Assembly: GCF_000473105.1 (NCBI RefSeq)
Contig: NZ_KI421498.1
Location: forward strand, 2,108,001-2,172,000
Direction: 5' to 3'
DNA length: 64,000 nt
Source: Phaeobacter inhibens DSM 16374
GTDB taxonomy: Bacteria > Pseudomonadota > Alphaproteobacteria > Rhodobacterales > Rhodobacteraceae
The translations under genes were made by a program, and so were the position numbers. Under the pieces are notes generated by a model that was given only the letters and a program-made list of their open reading frames with translations, had not been told where the DNA came from and ran no database searches. Below, one piece after another: positions 27,498 through 37,021 of this stretch. Numbering within the stretch: position 1 is the stretch's first letter; every line of letters starts with the position of its first letter.

Positions 27498-28648
27498 GCA
27501 CACAGCCCGACAATCACTATGTCGACACCACCCCCTATGATCCCGATGCAGCACTGCAAGAGCTGGAGCGCAAGGATCTGGATGCCCCCAATTGGGTTCT
27601 GATCTGGCGAAAGTTCAAAACGCATAAGCTGGGCCTCACCTCCGGTGTCTTCCTGCTGGTCTGCTATCTACTGCTTCCGGTCATTGGATTCATTGCGCCA
27701 TATGGGCCGAATGAACGCGACAGCGAGCATATCTATTCGCCTCCGCAGTCCGTCAACCTCTTTCACGAAGGCAGTCTTCGCGCGCCATTTATCTACCCGA
27801 TGACCTCTGAGGCGGACCTCGAAACCTTCCAGTGGGTATTCAAACCCGATCTGGAGAACCCACAATCGCTACGGTATTTCTGCGAGGGCGCGACTTACAA
27901 GATTGCCGGGCTGATCCCCTCCAACACACATCTCTTCTGCGCGCCCGAGGGGGCGACCCTCTTCATCTGGGGATCCGACCGCTTGGGCCGTGATGTCTTT
28001 AGCCGCATTCTCTATGGCGCACAGCTCTCCCTCACGGTGGGTCTGATCGGTATCACCGTATCATTTATTCTGGGCATATTCTTTGGCTCTCTGGCCGGAT
28101 ATTTCGGTGGCAAATTGGACTGGATGATCAACCGCATGATCGAAATCCTGCGGTCCCTGCCAGAGCTGCCATTGTGGCTGGCGCTCTCGGCCGCTGTGCC
28201 CTCCAACTGGTCGCCAGTCGCGGTGTTTTTTGTCATCTCGATTATCCTCGGAATTCTTGATTGGCCCGGCCTTGCACGCTCTGTCAGGGCAAAATTCCTG
28301 TCTTTGCGGGAAGAGGAATACGTCCGCGCAGCCGAAATGATGGGTGCGTCATCGGGACGGGTCATTCGCAAGCACCTATTGCCGAATTTCATGTCGCATC
28401 TGATTGCTTCAGCCGCGCTATCAATCCCAGCGATGATCCTGGGTGAAACGGCCCTGTCGTTCCTCGGCCTTGGTCTACGCGCGCCTGCGGTAAGCTGGGG
28501 TGTGATGCTGAATGATGCACAGAACCTAGCCTCGATCGAGATCTATCCCTGGACCGCTATTCCGATGCTGCCAATCATCGTTGTTGTGCTGGCGTTCAAC
28601 TTCCTTGGGGATGGGCTGCGCGACAGTCTGGATCCTTATCAGCAATAA
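27494..28648 (+). CDS. peptide-type ABC transporter permease (YejE/DppC-like)
   Basis: 384-residue permease with the DppC-type N-terminal cytoplasmic stretch, first helix near residue 50, a long periplasmic insert (about 80-150) and the C-terminal transport domain. The EAA-like loop reads EEEYVRAAEMMGASSGRVIRK, here cited by its core YVRAAEMMGASS (around residue 280). The long first periplasmic loop is typical of YejE-type proteins. ATGA overlap with the upstream permease gene. Confidence 0.9.
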   Translation: MSTQPDNHYVDTTPYDPDAALQELERKDLDAPNWVLIWRKFKTHKLGLTSGVFLLVCYLLLPVIGFIAPYGPNERDSEHIYSPPQSVNLFHEGSLRAPFIYPMTSEADLETFQWVFKPDLENPQSLRYFCEGATYKIAGLIPSNTHLFCAPEGATLFIWGSDRLGRDVFSRILYGAQLSLTVGLIGITVSFILGIFFGSLAGYFGGKLDWMINRMIEILRSLPELPLWLALSAAVPSNWSPVAVFFVISIILGILDWPGLARSVRAKFLSLREEEYVRAAEMMGASSGRVIRKHLLPNFMSHLIASAALSIPAMILGETALSFLGLGLRAPAVSWGVMLNDAQNLASIEIYPWTAIPMLPIIVVVLAFNFLGDGLRDSLDPYQQ

Positions 28649-28685
28649 GCCACGTCAGTTTAACGACCAGCAAGAGGAGGCGGCC

Positions 28686-30062
28686 ATGCGCGATTTTCCC
28701 AGCCATAACATGTTTCGCGTGATCCCCGGCGATCACTGGCCAAGCTGTTACGCCGTTGCGGAGTTGGCCAACCGTTCTCTGGCCGCGGTCGGGGTCGCCC
28801 TTGCAGAGCTGATGAAGGCCACAAATCTGTCCGCACAAGCGCTACCAATCACCCTAGATCAACGCCGTGCCGCGCTTTGGTTTCGCTACAGTTTTCGACC
28901 TCAGGGCTGGGAGATGCCCAACCTCTGGGATCCTCTGGCAGGTGACTATCGCACTGAAGATGGGTGGATCCGTCTTCATACCAACCTGCCCCATCATCGT
29001 GCTGCTGCGCTGAATGTGCTGGGCTGCAACCCGGAGCCGGAAGCCGTTCGCTATGCAGTTGCACAGCAGCCGGGCGATGCGCTGGAACAGGCGATTGTTG
29101 CCGCAGGCGGCGTCGCAGCTGCCATGCGCAGCGCCGCAGAGTGGCAAGCCCACCCGCAGGGCCAGGCTGTCGCATCGGAGCCACTGATCGCGTGGACCAA
29201 CGCCCGTCCAATTCACATGCGGGAGCGGCCGTCAGCCACATTGGAGCGACCTCTGTCAGGGCTTCGGGTGCTGGACCTCACCCGCGTGCTGGCAGGCCCC
29301 GTGGCCACGCGAACCCTGGCCGCATTTGGTGCAACGGTTCTGCGGATAGACCCGCCGGGATGGGATGAACCCGGTGTTCTTCAGGATATTTCACTGGGGA
29401 AACAGATGTCATCACTGGACCTGCGTTCTGATCATGGGCGTGACCAGTTCGAAGCCCTGCTGGCAAAAGCTGACGTGCTGGTGCATGGTTTTCGCCCTGG
29501 CGCGCTTGAGGGACTGGGATACGACGGTCCAAAACTGCGAAAGCTGGCACCGAACCTGATTGATGTGCGCCTGAATGCCTATGGCTGGAGCGGCCCGTGG
29601 GCCATACGCAGAGGCTTTGACAGCCTTGTGCAGATGAGCAGCGGCATCGCAGAGCGCGGACGACATTGGGCCGCGGGTGGCCAGATCACGCCTGATACTG
29701 CGGCCAAACCCGTACCACTCCCCGTTCAGGCGTTGGATCATGCCACCGGTTATCTGATGGCTGCTGCTGTGTTGAATGCTCTGACCAAGGCCAGCCAAGG
29801 CGACCCCGTTGGGGATGCCCGCCTATCCCTAGCCCGCACCGCTCATGCTCTTGCGACTCTGACAGAGCATCACGGTGACGACAGTTCCCCTGCCGTCCCG
29901 CTCATGGGCGCGCTTGATGCGGATTACTCCAACCATATTGAGCAAACGCGTTGGGGGCCGGGGCTCCGGCTGCTTCCGCCGCTAAAGGTCGGCAAGACCA
30001 CGATGCGCTGGGATCAGCCAGCAACAGCCTCGGGCACCGCTGCACCGAACTGGCCCGGATGA
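28686..30062 (+). CDS. CaiB/BaiF family CoA-transferase
   Basis: 458-residue class III CoA-transferase-like protein. The core domain begins near residue 190 with GLRVLDLTRVLAGPVATR; FRPGALEGLGYD follows, and Asp351 (VQALDHATGY) aligns with the nucleophilic Asp169 of formyl-CoA transferase. The first 190 residues are a diverged extra half-domain. AGGAGG precedes the ATG at 28686. It follows the permease gene by 37 bases, suggesting that the imported compound is activated as a CoA ester. Convergent with the MscS gene, 4 bases apart. Confidence 0.82.
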   Translation: MRDFPSHNMFRVIPGDHWPSCYAVAELANRSLAAVGVALAELMKATNLSAQALPITLDQRRAALWFRYSFRPQGWEMPNLWDPLAGDYRTEDGWIRLHTNLPHHRAAALNVLGCNPEPEAVRYAVAQQPGDALEQAIVAAGGVAAAMRSAAEWQAHPQGQAVASEPLIAWTNARPIHMRERPSATLERPLSGLRVLDLTRVLAGPVATRTLAAFGATVLRIDPPGWDEPGVLQDISLGKQMSSLDLRSDHGRDQFEALLAKADVLVHGFRPGALEGLGYDGPKLRKLAPNLIDVRLNAYGWSGPWAIRRGFDSLVQMSSGIAERGRHWAAGGQITPDTAAKPVPLPVQALDHATGYLMAAAVLNALTKASQGDPVGDARLSLARTAHALATLTEHHGDDSSPAVPLMGALDADYSNHIEQTRWGPGLRLLPPLKVGKTTMRWDQPATASGTAAPNWPG

Positions 30063-30066
30063 GACG

Positions 30067-32409
30067 TTACCGGTCATCTCCTCCGCCATCGTTCACATCC
30101 ATCAGATCCTCATCAATAGCGGCCTGAACCGCTCCGACTGCCAGATCGCGCTTCTCCTTCGGCGCCTGATCTGCCTGATCCTCCGCCAAACGCACGGTGA
30201 CCTCGCGATGGGCAAATTTGATGCCTTCTTGGGCGAAAAGGTCGCGAATTTCCTGAAACACTTTCTTGCGCACGAGCCATTGGTCACCAGGTTTGGTCAT
30301 GAATTTGACCCGGATGATCATCGCCGAATCCTGCATTTCGATCACGCCCTGCGACTTCAGAGGCTGAATGAATGTGTCGCCGATCACCGGATCATCCAGC
30401 AACTCCTGTCCCAGTTTCTTGATCAGCTTGCGAACCTTCTCGACATCAGTGTCATAGGTCACTCGCAATGGGAGCTTCATCATGACCCAATCACGGGAAT
30501 AATTGGTCAGCACGCGGATTTCCCCGAAGGGAATGGTGTGCAGGGCCCCCAGATGATGCCGCAATTGAAACGAGCGGACGGAAATACGTTCAACCGTGCC
30601 TTTGACATCGCCGATATCGATATATTCGCCTTTTCGGAAGGCGTCATCGACCAGAAAAAACGCACCTGAAAAGATATCCCGCACCAGCGTTTGTGAACCG
30701 AAGCCCACGGCCAGACCAACAACACCCGCACCGGCAAAGAGCGGGCTGACGTTGATCCCCAGTTCCAGCAGAACGATCAGGATGATGGACACCACGACGA
30801 CGGCTAGAATGGCCCCCCGAAACAAAGGCAGCAGAGTAGCAAGCCGGCTGGCTCCACCGGCCCCACCTTCATCGCCCAACTCACCGACGGGCATATCGCC
30901 AACCTCTTCGTCAATCTTGCTGTCGATCCAGATCCGGGCGATATGATAGACGATATAGCCTATAAACAGGATCACGATGATATCACTCATCCGGTCCAGT
31001 CGGGAGTTCTCCATCCACGCGGCCTCGGGGTTCCATATGGCAACCATGGCGAAGAAGCCGACAGTGAACGCCAGAATACCCGCAATCCGGCGCGCGAGAT
31101 CTTCAAAAGTGGCGATCGGATGCCGCGGCTTTGGCGCGATTTCAGCCTCATCGCCCTCATAGTCGGCGTCATCCTCGTCGCTGATGGGGCCGCTCTCGAC
31201 CAGAACCCGTCGCTGCGACCGATTGAAAAAGCGCTCGATCACATAGTTGATGATACCGTAGACCACGAGGATTGAGGTCAGAACCGAGTAGCTCCCGGCC
31301 ATCAACGGCAGCGACATATCGCGCTCAAGCACCAGATCAAAGGCCAATTCCAGCCAGCCAAAGATGATATAGATCACCAGAACCGGCGCCCAGACGACAG
31401 ACAGAAGCCGGACCAGCCATGAGCACGCCTCGGGCGGGCGACCTGCGCGGATTGCATTGGAGATCGCGCGGGCGTTGATCACCACCATCAAAAGGTTACC
31501 CACAGTGCCCACCAGCGCCAGCACGCCGTAAACAAGCGCATAGACGTTATAGTTCAGACCGAAATCCCCGACCCAGGTTGCAAACAGCACCGAACAGATA
31601 TCGTAGGTCGCCAGCACTGAGGCCCAGACGTAGAGGCGACGTGCATCCCGGTCCGAAAAAACGGGAATACGGTATTGGCTCAGGTAGGGCGACAGCACCA
31701 TTCGCCACAAATCCGAGACCGATCTGGACAGGAAGAAGGCAGTGTAGATGGCGGTAACGGTGAATTTCACCGATGAATTACCGGACGATCCGAAGATCAG
31801 GTAGGACGTCAACAGCGCGAAAGCCATGGCCACAATGGTCCCGACCACCCCCATGAGAAAGCGAAACACCAGAAATGGCATTTTGTCCTGATAGCCCTCG
31901 GGATTCTCCTTGATCCGTGCCACCACATGCTTCTTGGCAATCCGTTTGCCGTAGATCTCCACCGAGACCCAACGCCCGATGAACAATAGCAATAGGCTCC
32001 AGCCAAGCACCTTCACATAGGTGATGATGCGACCGTCCGGGCTGGTCTGCCGCAGAATGTATTGCACTTCGAATATCGAATAAGGCATCGCTTCAAGGCG
32101 ACTTTCCAAGGCAGCGCCGAATTGCTCGACCTCGGATTGTGCCTTCATCAGTGCTGAGGCGCCGTCCATCTGATCCGTTGCCGGAACCGGAGTGCCGTCG
32201 GCAGGTGTATCCGAGGGGGAGACGAGTTGCCCGCGCCCATCCACGATGATCACGCCAACCCCGCTATCTGCCGCCTGCTCGATCGCCTTGGCCAGATCAT
32301 CTCCGCTGGTGGAATTTGTGCCCTGCGCCAGTGTTTCAGAGGTGCCACTGACCACAAAGGAGAGTGCCAGGATCAAGCAGATAAGAAATTGCGATACCAG
32401 TCGCCGCAT
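30067..32409 (-). CDS. MscS family mechanosensitive channel with periplasmic N-terminus
   Basis: 780-residue large MscS-like channel releasing solutes on hypo-osmotic shock. A signal peptide (RRLVSQFLICLILALSFVV, cleavage near ETLAQG) precedes a short periplasmic part, then several transmembrane helices between about 130 and 560. The MscS pore and beta domain is at about 560-700 (GVVGLAVGFGSQTLVRDIFS, then DIGDVKGTVERIS) with a cytoplasmic alpha/beta tail ending in acidic residues. I chose the ATG at 32409 because GAGGTG lies six bases upstream; an in-frame start at 32436 is less likely. Confidence 0.88.
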   Translation of the reverse strand: MRRLVSQFLICLILALSFVVSGTSETLAQGTNSTSGDDLAKAIEQAADSGVGVIIVDGRGQLVSPSDTPADGTPVPATDQMDGASALMKAQSEVEQFGAALESRLEAMPYSIFEVQYILRQTSPDGRIITYVKVLGWSLLLLFIGRWVSVEIYGKRIAKKHVVARIKENPEGYQDKMPFLVFRFLMGVVGTIVAMAFALLTSYLIFGSSGNSSVKFTVTAIYTAFFLSRSVSDLWRMVLSPYLSQYRIPVFSDRDARRLYVWASVLATYDICSVLFATWVGDFGLNYNVYALVYGVLALVGTVGNLLMVVINARAISNAIRAGRPPEACSWLVRLLSVVWAPVLVIYIIFGWLELAFDLVLERDMSLPLMAGSYSVLTSILVVYGIINYVIERFFNRSQRRVLVESGPISDEDDADYEGDEAEIAPKPRHPIATFEDLARRIAGILAFTVGFFAMVAIWNPEAAWMENSRLDRMSDIIVILFIGYIVYHIARIWIDSKIDEEVGDMPVGELGDEGGAGGASRLATLLPLFRGAILAVVVVSIILIVLLELGINVSPLFAGAGVVGLAVGFGSQTLVRDIFSGAFFLVDDAFRKGEYIDIGDVKGTVERISVRSFQLRHHLGALHTIPFGEIRVLTNYSRDWVMMKLPLRVTYDTDVEKVRKLIKKLGQELLDDPVIGDTFIQPLKSQGVIEMQDSAMIIRVKFMTKPGDQWLVRKKVFQEIRDLFAQEGIKFAHREVTVRLAEDQADQAPKEKRDLAVGAVQAAIDEDLMDVNDGGGDDR

Positions 32410-32851
32410 ACGCACCACCTCAGAATTTGTAACCATTCATTCACCAAGGCCGCAAAATGGCGAAAATATCAAGTCTTTGCACGGTTACGTACACGAAGAG
32501 GCCAGGATTCTTCCCGCCCTGCAGCGCTTGATTGCAACTTATGCCTCTGCGCGTTATAGAAAATTCAGCGTACCGCGTGAGACGCAAGGATGGGACGGGA
32601 CCGACGTGCACCCTAAGCCGCCTTCCACGTTTTTGGCCGGACGCAGCAACGATCTGTGCCTTGGCCCGTAGTGTGTCAGGCTGAGCAACCTGAGGCGACA
32701 CTATGCTGAGGCGGACCCTGGCCGAGCCAACACGCACAGCCGCTGATGCGGGGTGTGGACAAATGTGTCCAATCGTCCGCGACAACGGTGATCCGCTAAG
32801 ACACACCGGTGCCGCTCTCTCCCTTTCCTCCCCCCAGACGCAGGCCCAGCT
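32410..32851. promoter_or_regulatory. divergent intergenic region with a perfect palindrome
   Basis: 442 bases between the MscS gene and the glycosyltransferase cluster, without any gene I can support. The notable element is the perfect inverted repeat TGGACA-AATG-TGTCCA (32756-32771), 80 bases before the first glycosyltransferase start, a position suitable for an operator. A weaker inverted repeat TCAGG/CCTGA lies near 32680-32695. Both promoters presumably lie here; no clear -35/-10 pair is seen. Confidence 0.45.
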
Positions 32852-34063
32852 ATGACAGCCAACGCCCCCTCCAGCGCCCTTCGCGGCGCGCGTGTCATGC
32901 TCTACAGCCACGATACCTTCGGGCTGGGCCATCTGCGACGGTCGCGGGCACTGGCAGGTGCAATCACCCATGCTGATCCGACAGCCTCGGCTCTGATCCT
33001 GACCGGCTCACCTGTGGCGGGACGTTTTGCCTTTCCCTCCCGGGTCGACCATGTGCGACTGCCCGGCGTGATCAAACGCTCGGACGGCTCTTATGCCTCA
33101 CGCACTATGGGCATGTCGATTGAAGAGACGACATCTCTGCGCGCCGGGCTGATCCGTTCAACTGCGCTGCAATATGCCCCTGATGTGCTGATCGTTGATA
33201 AGGAACCGACCGGGTTTCGCGGCGAACTGCTGCCAACCCTTGACGAACTTAAGTCCAATGGAAACACACAGCTGATCCTCGGTCTGCGCGACGTCCTGGA
33301 TGAGCCGGAGGTCCTGGCCACTGAATGGGCACGCAAGGACGCTGTTGCCGCCACCGAACAATTCTATGATGAAATCTGGGTCTACGGCATCCGCTCCGTC
33401 TACGACCCAACTGCCGGTCTGCCGCTTAGTCCGGAGGCGCAGGCACGGATGCACTGGACCGGATATCTCCGGCGCGATTTGGGTGAGCTGGGCACACCAC
33501 CCGAGCAACCTTATGTGCTGATCACTCCCGGCGGTGGTGGCGATGGCGCGATGATGGTTGATCTTGTGCTGACAGCCTATGAGCGGGATCCGAACCTGGC
33601 ACCGCGTGCCATGCTGGTCTATGGCCCTTTCCTGTCCGGCGACACCCGAACCGAATTCGAGACTCGCGTTGCTGCGCTTGATGGTCGGGTCACAGCCGTA
33701 GGGTTCGAATCCGAGATCGAAACCCTCTTTGCAGGCGCTCAAGGTGTTGTCTGTATGGGCGGCTACAACACGTTTTGCGAAGTGCTGTCTTTTGACAAGC
33801 CCGCTGTGATCGTCCCGCGCACCACACCGCGACTGGAGCAGTGGATTCGGGCCAGCCGCGCAGAAGAGCTTGGATTGACAGCGATGCTCGACGAACGCCG
33901 CGACGGCTGGACGCCCGAGTCAATGATCCGGGCCATTCGCGCACTTGCCGATCAGCCTCCCCCCTCTGCTGCGATCCCGGACGGATTGCTGGACGGGCTG
34001 GACTACGTAACTGACCGTGTCGATGCGCTGCTGCATGGCACCCGCGGAAAGGCTGCCGAATGA
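32852..34063 (+). CDS. MurG-like predicted glycosyltransferase (cluster gene 1)
   Basis: 403-residue GT-B fold protein resembling MurG/GT28 C-terminal domains (a predicted glycosyltransferase family). The N-terminal donor/acceptor loop motif TFGLGHLRRSRALAGAI is at about residues 22-38; a Gly-rich loop ITPGGGGDGAMM starts the second domain, and MGGYNTFCEVLSFDKPAVIVP (about 300-320) is the nucleotide-sugar binding segment, quoted by its core GGYNTFCEVLSF. Paralogous to the gene at 37018. Its stop overlaps the next start by 4 bases. Product unknown. Confidence 0.78.
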   Translation: MTANAPSSALRGARVMLYSHDTFGLGHLRRSRALAGAITHADPTASALILTGSPVAGRFAFPSRVDHVRLPGVIKRSDGSYASRTMGMSIEETTSLRAGLIRSTALQYAPDVLIVDKEPTGFRGELLPTLDELKSNGNTQLILGLRDVLDEPEVLATEWARKDAVAATEQFYDEIWVYGIRSVYDPTAGLPLSPEAQARMHWTGYLRRDLGELGTPPEQPYVLITPGGGGDGAMMVDLVLTAYERDPNLAPRAMLVYGPFLSGDTRTEFETRVAALDGRVTAVGFESEIETLFAGAQGVVCMGGYNTFCEVLSFDKPAVIVPRTTPRLEQWIRASRAEELGLTAMLDERRDGWTPESMIRAIRALADQPPPSAAIPDGLLDGLDYVTDRVDALLHGTRGKAAE

Positions 34064-35319
34064 CTACCGGACCATCCGAGCCGTCCCGCCCGCCCCTCGC
34101 CGTTGTTGTAAAAGGCTGGCCACGTCTGTCAGAAACCTTCATTGCGCAAGAGTTGGTCGCATTGGAAGCCGCAGGCCACCAGTTTGAAATCTGGTCTCTG
34201 CGCCATCCCACAGACGTGAAACGCCACCCCCTGCATGAGAAGCTGACTGCGGCGGTCCACTACCTGCCGGAGTATCTGCATCAGGAGCCAGATCGCGTTT
34301 GGGCTGCACGGGATCAGGCCCAAGCAATGCCGGGCTATCAGACGGCCTATCGGATCTGGCGCGAAGACCTGCGTCGCGATCCAACCCGCAACCGAATTCG
34401 CCGCTTTGGTCAGGCCTGCGTTCTGGCCGCGGAGATGCCCGATGCGGTGTTGGGTCTTTATGCCCATTTTCTGCACACACCTTCTTCTGTCGCGCGCTAT
34501 GCAGCAATTATGCGCGGCCTGCCCTGGAGTTTTTCGGCCCACGCCAAGGACATCTGGACCTCGCCTGATTGGGAACTGCGGGAGAAACTGGCCGCCAAGA
34601 GCCAAGGAGCCACCTTTGGTGCGACCTGCACCGGATTTGGCGCGAAGCATCTGCAGGACATGGCAGACCGGAGCGACCGGGTTGATCTGATCTACCACGG
34701 GCTTGATCTGTCACGGTTCCCCTCGCCCCCGCAGCGTAAATGGCGCGCACCGGGCGATCCGTTGCACCTGATGTCAGTGGGCCGGCTGGTCGAAAAGAAA
34801 GGCTTTGATCGGCTGATCGGTGCGCTGGCGCTTTTGCCCGGCGGACTGGACTGGCATTGGACCCATATTGGCGGTGGCGACATGCGGGATTTGTTGCAGG
34901 GTATCGCCGAGGACGTCGGAGTAGCGGACCGCATCACTTGGCGCGGAGCCTGCGATCAACCCGAGGTGATCGCCGCCATGCGCGCCTGCGATCTGTTCGT
35001 CCTGCCCAGTCGTATTGCACGTGATGGTGATCGGGACGGTTTGCCTAATGTGCTGATGGAAGCCGCCTCCCAACGTCTGCCGATCCTGTCCACGGCGGTG
35101 TCGGCTATCCCGGAGTTCATCGAAAGCGGCACCCATGGCCTGCTCAGCGAGGACACGCCTGAAGCCTTGGCTGAAGCCATTCTGACCCTCAGTCGAAATC
35201 CCGAACAGGCGGCTCGTATGGCGGAGGCTGCATTGGGTCGGTTGCGCAGCGATTTCGGAATGGATCCCGGCATCGCGCGCCTGTCGGAACGGCTGCACCA
35301 AATGATGCGTAACACATGA
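34060..35319 (+). CDS. GT4 family glycosyltransferase (cluster gene 2)
   Basis: 419-residue retaining GT-B glycosyltransferase of family 4, similar in layout to WcaL-type enzymes of exopolysaccharide synthesis. The N-terminal domain reads KGWPRLSETFIAQEL. The donor-binding domain has SVGRLVEKKGFDRLI (about 240) and the E-x7-E type segment DGLPNVLMEAASQRLPILST (about 327-346). No membrane segment. ATGA overlaps at both ends tie it to its neighbours. Confidence 0.85.
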   Translation: MTTGPSEPSRPPLAVVVKGWPRLSETFIAQELVALEAAGHQFEIWSLRHPTDVKRHPLHEKLTAAVHYLPEYLHQEPDRVWAARDQAQAMPGYQTAYRIWREDLRRDPTRNRIRRFGQACVLAAEMPDAVLGLYAHFLHTPSSVARYAAIMRGLPWSFSAHAKDIWTSPDWELREKLAAKSQGATFGATCTGFGAKHLQDMADRSDRVDLIYHGLDLSRFPSPPQRKWRAPGDPLHLMSVGRLVEKKGFDRLIGALALLPGGLDWHWTHIGGGDMRDLLQGIAEDVGVADRITWRGACDQPEVIAAMRACDLFVLPSRIARDGDRDGLPNVLMEAASQRLPILSTAVSAIPEFIESGTHGLLSEDTPEALAEAILTLSRNPEQAARMAEAALGRLRSDFGMDPGIARLSERLHQMMRNT

Positions 35320-36431
35320 CGCCCGGCCAAGGCCGAACTATAGCATTTTACGCGCCGATGAAATCGCCGCGCCATCCGGTACCCTCAGGTGACCGTGAAA
35401 TGGCGCGAAACCTTATGGGTTTGCTTTCTGGCTCCGGTGCGTTGGTCACATTGGCCAGCGAACTGCGGATCTTCGACAAATCAGGCGATGCAGAGCGTCA
35501 GGCAATTCTTCGCGCCAAGGCAGCGCAGGAAATCGATCGTATCTGCGCCGGAGTCGCAGCGACCCCGAAAGCGGAGCGACCGGACCTCTGGCTGACCTAC
35601 CACAACTATTACAAAGCGCCGGATTTGATCGGACCAACCGTCGCCAGTCGGTTTGCTATCCCCTATGTGCAGGTGGAGTCGACACGAGCCAAGAAACGCC
35701 TTTCGGGCCCTTGGTCCCGATTTGCACAAGCGGCCCATGACGCGGCGGACGCAGCCTCTGTCATTTTCTATCTGACAGAGCAGGACCACGAGACATTGTT
35801 GCGGGATAGGTATCGCGATCAGCACTTGGTTCACCTGCCGCCGTTTCTGCCGGATCACCGGTTGCCGGAGCCAAGTGATCGTTCCGGCCCCATGCTGTGT
35901 GTCGGTATGATGAGGGAAGGTGACAAACTCACATCTTACCGCCTTCTTGCCGACGCGCTGGCTCAGGTTTCGCAACCCTGGCAACTGGATATCGTCGGTG
36001 ACGGCCCCGCCCGACCTGAGGTGGAGCAGGTGATGTCCCGCTTCGGCAGTACAGTTCGCTTTCTGGGAATGCTGGACCGGGAGGCCTTGGGCGTGATCTA
36101 CAGGCAGGCCTCTGTCTTTGTCTGGCCAGGCGTCAACGAGGCATTCGGGATGGTCTATCTGGAGGCCCAATCCCACGGGATACCCGTCCTGGCACAAGAC
36201 CGCCCGGGCCTGCGTGACGTGGTCACCAGCTGGGAGTTCCCAGCTCTCACACCGTCACCGAGCAACGGGCCCGAAGGGTATGCACAAGCACTAACACAGG
36301 TGCTTGATGATCCCGCCCTGTGCGACCGACAGGCGAAGCATGTTCGCAGCCGGGTCGCAGACCGGCACCTCGCACCGGTGGCCGCACAGCGTTTGTGGTC
36401 AACCCTTTTACCCCTGCTGGAGATTCCATAA
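35316..36431 (+). CDS. GT4 family glycosyltransferase (cluster gene 3)
   Basis: 371-residue second family 4 glycosyltransferase. The N-terminal domain (FYAPMKSPRHPVPSGDREMA) and donor domain (LDIVGDGPARPEV; then NEAFGMVYLEAQSHGIPVL with the E-x7-E pair) are intact. Less similar to gene 2 than two recent copies would be. It overlaps gene 2 by 4 bases and the phosphatase start by 1 base (TAATG). Confidence 0.83.
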   Translation: MTPGQGRTIAFYAPMKSPRHPVPSGDREMARNLMGLLSGSGALVTLASELRIFDKSGDAERQAILRAKAAQEIDRICAGVAATPKAERPDLWLTYHNYYKAPDLIGPTVASRFAIPYVQVESTRAKKRLSGPWSRFAQAAHDAADAASVIFYLTEQDHETLLRDRYRDQHLVHLPPFLPDHRLPEPSDRSGPMLCVGMMREGDKLTSYRLLADALAQVSQPWQLDIVGDGPARPEVEQVMSRFGSTVRFLGMLDREALGVIYRQASVFVWPGVNEAFGMVYLEAQSHGIPVLAQDRPGLRDVVTSWEFPALTPSPSNGPEGYAQALTQVLDDPALCDRQAKHVRSRVADRHLAPVAAQRLWSTLLPLLEIP

Positions 36432-37021
36432 TGATCAGGCTTGCTCTCTTGCGCCACGGCCACACCGATTGGAATCGCGCCGGCCGTATACAGGGGCGCA
36501 GTGACATCCCGCTGGACGACACTGCGCGCGCCGAACTCGCCGCGCAGACCCTACCCGCACCTTGGGATCAGGCGTCACTCTGGTCCAGTCCTCTGAAACG
36601 CGCAGCTGAAACTGCGGAGCTGGTCGCCGGGCGCGCCCCAAAAACCAGCCCGGCCCTGATTGAAATGAACTGGGGCGATTGGGAAGGGCAGCACGGCAAA
36701 GAGCTCAAGTCCGATCCAGCCAACGGGTTTCGCGATATTGAGAACTGGGGGTGGCACTACCGACCACCCAGTGGTGAAACCCCGCAAGAGGTCTGGGAGC
36801 GGATCGCCCCTTGGCTTGCGCATCTGACGGAGGACACGGTGGCAGTCTGCCATATTGGCATCATGCGAATGATCCTCGCGCGGGCCCATGGCTGGAATTT
36901 TGACGGCCCCGCCCCGTTTCAGATCAAGCGCAATCGATTGTTCGTAGTGGAGATTGATGGCAATGGCACTCTCACGCCCATTGCCGAACCAGTGCGCCTC
37001 AGCAAACGGAATACGAAATGA
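36431..37021 (+). CDS. histidine phosphatase family protein (cluster gene 4)
   Basis: 196-residue phosphoglycerate-mutase-like phosphatase. The phosphohistidine motif is LLRHGHTDWN (Arg8-His9-Gly10); the second Arg is in SSPLKRAAETAEL, the acid in EMNWGDWEG, and the second His in VAVCHIGIMRMIL. The ATG at 36431 overlaps the glycosyltransferase stop; an upstream in-frame extension would run through that gene. Within a glycosyltransferase cluster it might dephosphorylate a sugar-phosphate precursor or lipid-linked intermediate; that is inference. Confidence 0.87.
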   Translation: MIRLALLRHGHTDWNRAGRIQGRSDIPLDDTARAELAAQTLPAPWDQASLWSSPLKRAAETAELVAGRAPKTSPALIEMNWGDWEGQHGKELKSDPANGFRDIENWGWHYRPPSGETPQEVWERIAPWLAHLTEDTVAVCHIGIMRMILARAHGWNFDGPAPFQIKRNRLFVVEIDGNGTLTPIAEPVRLSKRNTK

